NCBI GenBank assembly: GCA_947466165.1
Contig: CANIDW010000050.1
Location: forward strand, 1 to 8,824
Origin: Comamonadaceae bacterium
GTDB taxonomy: Bacteria > Pseudomonadota > Gammaproteobacteria > Burkholderiales > Burkholderiaceae_C
DNA: 8,824 bases
Direction of reading: 5' to 3'
Made by a program: the position numbers and the translations under genes
Notes under the pieces: generated by a model
Told to the model about the DNA's origin: nothing
The model's database searches: none
What the model saw: the letters and a program-made list of their open reading frames with translations, nothing else
Shown here: positions 7,053-8,824 of the stretch, piece after piece
Position numbering within the stretch: the stretch's first letter is position 1
Layout: each line of letters begins with the position of its first letter

Positions 7053-8824
7053 TGCCCAAGCGCACAGACATTCAATCGGTCCTCATCATCGGGGCCGGTC
7101 CCATCATCATCGGTCAGGCCTGTGAGTTCGACTACTCCGGCGTGCAAGCCTGCAAGGCCCTGCGCGAAGAGGGTTACAAGGTCATCCTGATCAACAGCAA
7201 CCCTGCCACCATCATGACCGACCCGGCGACTGCCGACGTCACCTACATCGAGCCCATCACCTGGCAGACAGTGGAGAAAATTATTGCCAAGGAGCGCCCC
7301 GACGCGATCCTGCCGACCATGGGCGGGCAGACTGCGCTCAATTGCGCGCTCGACCTCTGGCGCCACGGCGTGCTCGACAAGTACAAGGTGGAACTCATAG
7401 GCGCCACGCCCGAGGCCATCGACAAGGCTGAAGACCGGCTCAAGTTCAAGGACGCGATGACCAAGATCGGCCTGGGCTCGGCGCGCTCCGGCATTGCGCA
7501 CAGCATGGATGAAGCCTGGACTGTGCAAAAAACACTGGGTTTTCCCACGGTCATCCGCCCCAGCTTCACGCTGGGCGGCACCGGCGGCGGTATCGCCTAC
7601 AACTCTGAAGAGTTTGAGACGATTTGCAAGCGCGGCCTCGAAGCCTCACCCACCAACGAGCTTTTGATTGAAGAGTCACTGCTCGGCTGGAAAGAGTACG
7701 AGATGGAAGTGGTGCGTGACAAGGCCGACAACTGCATCATCGTCTGCTCGATCGAAAACCTGGACCCCATGGGCGTGCACACTGGTGACTCCATCACCGT
7801 GGCACCGGCGCAAACGCTGACCGACAAGGAATATCAGATCCTGCGCAACGCTTCCCTGGCTGTGCTGCGTGAAATCGGCGTGGACACGGGCGGCTCTAAC
7901 GTGCAGTTCTCTATCAACCCGGTGGACGGTCGCATGGTCGTGATCGAGATGAACCCGCGCGTTTCGCGTTCGTCGGCCCTGGCCTCCAAGGCCACGGGTT
8001 TCCCTATCGCCAAGGTCGCGGCCAAGCTGGCTATCGGCTACACCCTCGACGAATTGCGCAATGACATCACCGGCGGTGCCACGCCGGCCAGCTTCGAACC
8101 CAGCATCGACTACGTCGTCACCAAGATTCCGCGTTTTGCCTTCGAGAAATTCCCCACTGCCGATTCGCGCCTGACGACGCAAATGAAGTCTGTGGGCGAA
8201 GTCATGGCTATGGGTCGCACCTTCCAGGAGTCTTTCCAGAAAGCATTGCGCGGCCTGGAAGTCGGCGTGGACGGCATGAACGAGAAGACGCAAGACCGCG
8301 AAGTGCTTGAAAAAGAACTGGGCGCGCCCGGCCCCGAGCGCATCTGGTACGTCGGTGATGCTTTTGCCCTGGGCATGAGCGTGGACGAGGTGTTCGCGTT
8401 GACCAAGATCGACCCCTGGTTCCTGGTGCAGATCGAGCAGATCGTCAAGGTCGAGCTTGAGCTCGAAACCATGTCGCCGGACCAGATTGACGCGCCCACT
8501 TTGCGCGCGCTCAAGCAAAAAGGTTTTTCAGACCGCCGGCTGGCGCGCCAGCTCAAAACCACCGACACCGCCATCCGCGACAAACGCAAGGCACTCGGTG
8601 TGCGGCCGGTCTACAAACGGGTGGACACCTGCGCGGCCGAGTTCGCGACCAACACCGCCTACATGTACTCGACCTACGAGGCCGAAGGCAGCGAGTGCGA
8701 AGCCGCGCCCACCGACAAGAAAAAGATCATGGTGCTGGGCGGCGGTCCGAACCGCATTGGCCAGGGCATCGAGTTTGACTACTGCTGCGTGCACGCGGCA
8801 CTGGCCATGCGCGAAGACGGTTAC
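7052..8824 (+). CDS. carB: Carbamoyl-phosphate synthase, large subunit (3' truncated by window)
   Basis: CarB makes carbamoyl phosphate from bicarbonate, ammonia delivered by CarA and two ATP. The window holds the first 591 codons of an expected 1,080 or so, with no stop or frameshift. The first ATP-grasp half (carboxyphosphate site) is complete. It contains [12 protein letters not shown] at 11-22, R129, R169 in [14 protein letters not shown]215, and E299 and N301 in [12 protein letters not shown]; these positions match E. coli numbering exactly. Residues of about 403-553 are the helical oligomerisation domain. From 556 the second, carbamate-phosphorylating half begins with [18 protein letters not shown], an internal repeat of the N-terminus. 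The distal allosteric domain, which in E. coli binds UMP and ornithine, lies beyond the edge, so regulation cannot be read. The ATG overlaps the carA stop, with GGAG seven bases upstream. Confidence 0.98.
   Translation, partial: MPKRTDIQSVLIIGAGPIIIGQACEFDYSGVQACKALREEGYKVILINSNPATIMTDPATADVTYIEPITWQTVEKIIAKERPDAILPTMGGQTALNCALDLWRHGVLDKYKVELIGATPEAIDKAEDRLKFKDAMTKIGLGSARSGIAHSMDEAWTVQKTLGFPTVIRPSFTLGGTGGGIAYNSEEFETICKRGLEASPTNELLIEESLLGWKEYEMEVVRDKADNCIIVCSIENLDPMGVHTGDSITVAPAQTLTDKEYQILRNASLAVLREIGVDTGGSNVQFSINPVDGRMVVIEMNPRVSRSSALASKATGFPIAKVAAKLAIGYTLDELRNDITGGATPASFEPSIDYVVTKIPRFAFEKFPTADSRLTTQMKSVGEVMAMGRTFQESFQKALRGLEVGVDGMNEKTQDREVLEKELGAPGPERIWYVGDAFALGMSVDEVFALTKIDPWFLVQIEQIVKVELELETMSPDQIDAPTLRALKQKGFSDRRLARQLKTTDTAIRDKRKALGVRPVYKRVDTCAAEFATNTAYMYSTYEAEGSECEAAPTDKKKIMVLGGGPNRIGQGIEFDYCCVHAALAMREDGY

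Noticed and set aside
1..8824. Search for horizontally acquired or novel accessory systems
   Set aside because: Every stretch over 170 nt is accounted for by recognisable core genes; no direct repeats, integrase, transposase, toxin-antitoxin or defence-like gene was seen on either strand.

Overview
The window is an ordinary, well-conserved stretch of bacterial chromosome carried entirely on the + strand. It looks like a betaproteobacterium of the Burkholderiales, most likely Comamonadaceae (Rhodoferax/Polaromonas-like). This assignment rests on overall protein character, high-GC codon use and the gene order bamA-skp-lpxD-fabZ-lpxA-lpxB-rnhB-RNA methyltransferase. It is recognition, not a database match. 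I see no mobile element, CRISPR array, tRNA, rRNA, phage gene or compositional island.

Region 1 (1-5701) is the outer-membrane / lipid A cluster. It opens with the last 77 codons of bamA (outer-membrane protein assembly) and skp (periplasmic chaperone). Then come lpxD, fabZ, lpxA and lpxB, four acyl-chain and lipid A enzymes that share the 3-hydroxyacyl-ACP pool. LpxA and LpxD use 3-hydroxyacyl-ACP to acylate the glucosamine precursor, LpxB joins the disaccharide, and FabZ diverts the same hydroxyacyl-ACPs into fatty-acid elongation. The cluster ends with two nucleic-acid enzymes, rnhB (RNase HII) and a SPOUT/TrmH-family RNA 2'-O-methyltransferase. Genes touch or overlap (TAATG, ATGA, a 29-nt overlap) or lie 7-21 nt apart, so this reads as one operon whose promoter lies upstream of the window.

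Region 2 (5702-5867) is the only real intergenic gap (166 nt). It carries a perfect TATAAT box and a probable structured 5' leader with a 12-bp long-range stem, and ends in a good Shine-Dalgarno for carA.

Region 3 (5868-8824) is carAB, the two subunits of glutamine-dependent carbamoyl-phosphate synthetase, which feeds pyrimidine and arginine synthesis. carB is cut by the window edge after 591 codons, just inside its second ATP-grasp half.

The points most worth a second look are: (i) residue 169 of LpxA is Met, at the acyl-chain ruler position, predicting a 10-carbon 3-hydroxyacyl specificity; (ii) LpxD lacks the E. coli ruler methionines; (iii) the carA leader stem. I found no evidence for a previously undescribed system here.
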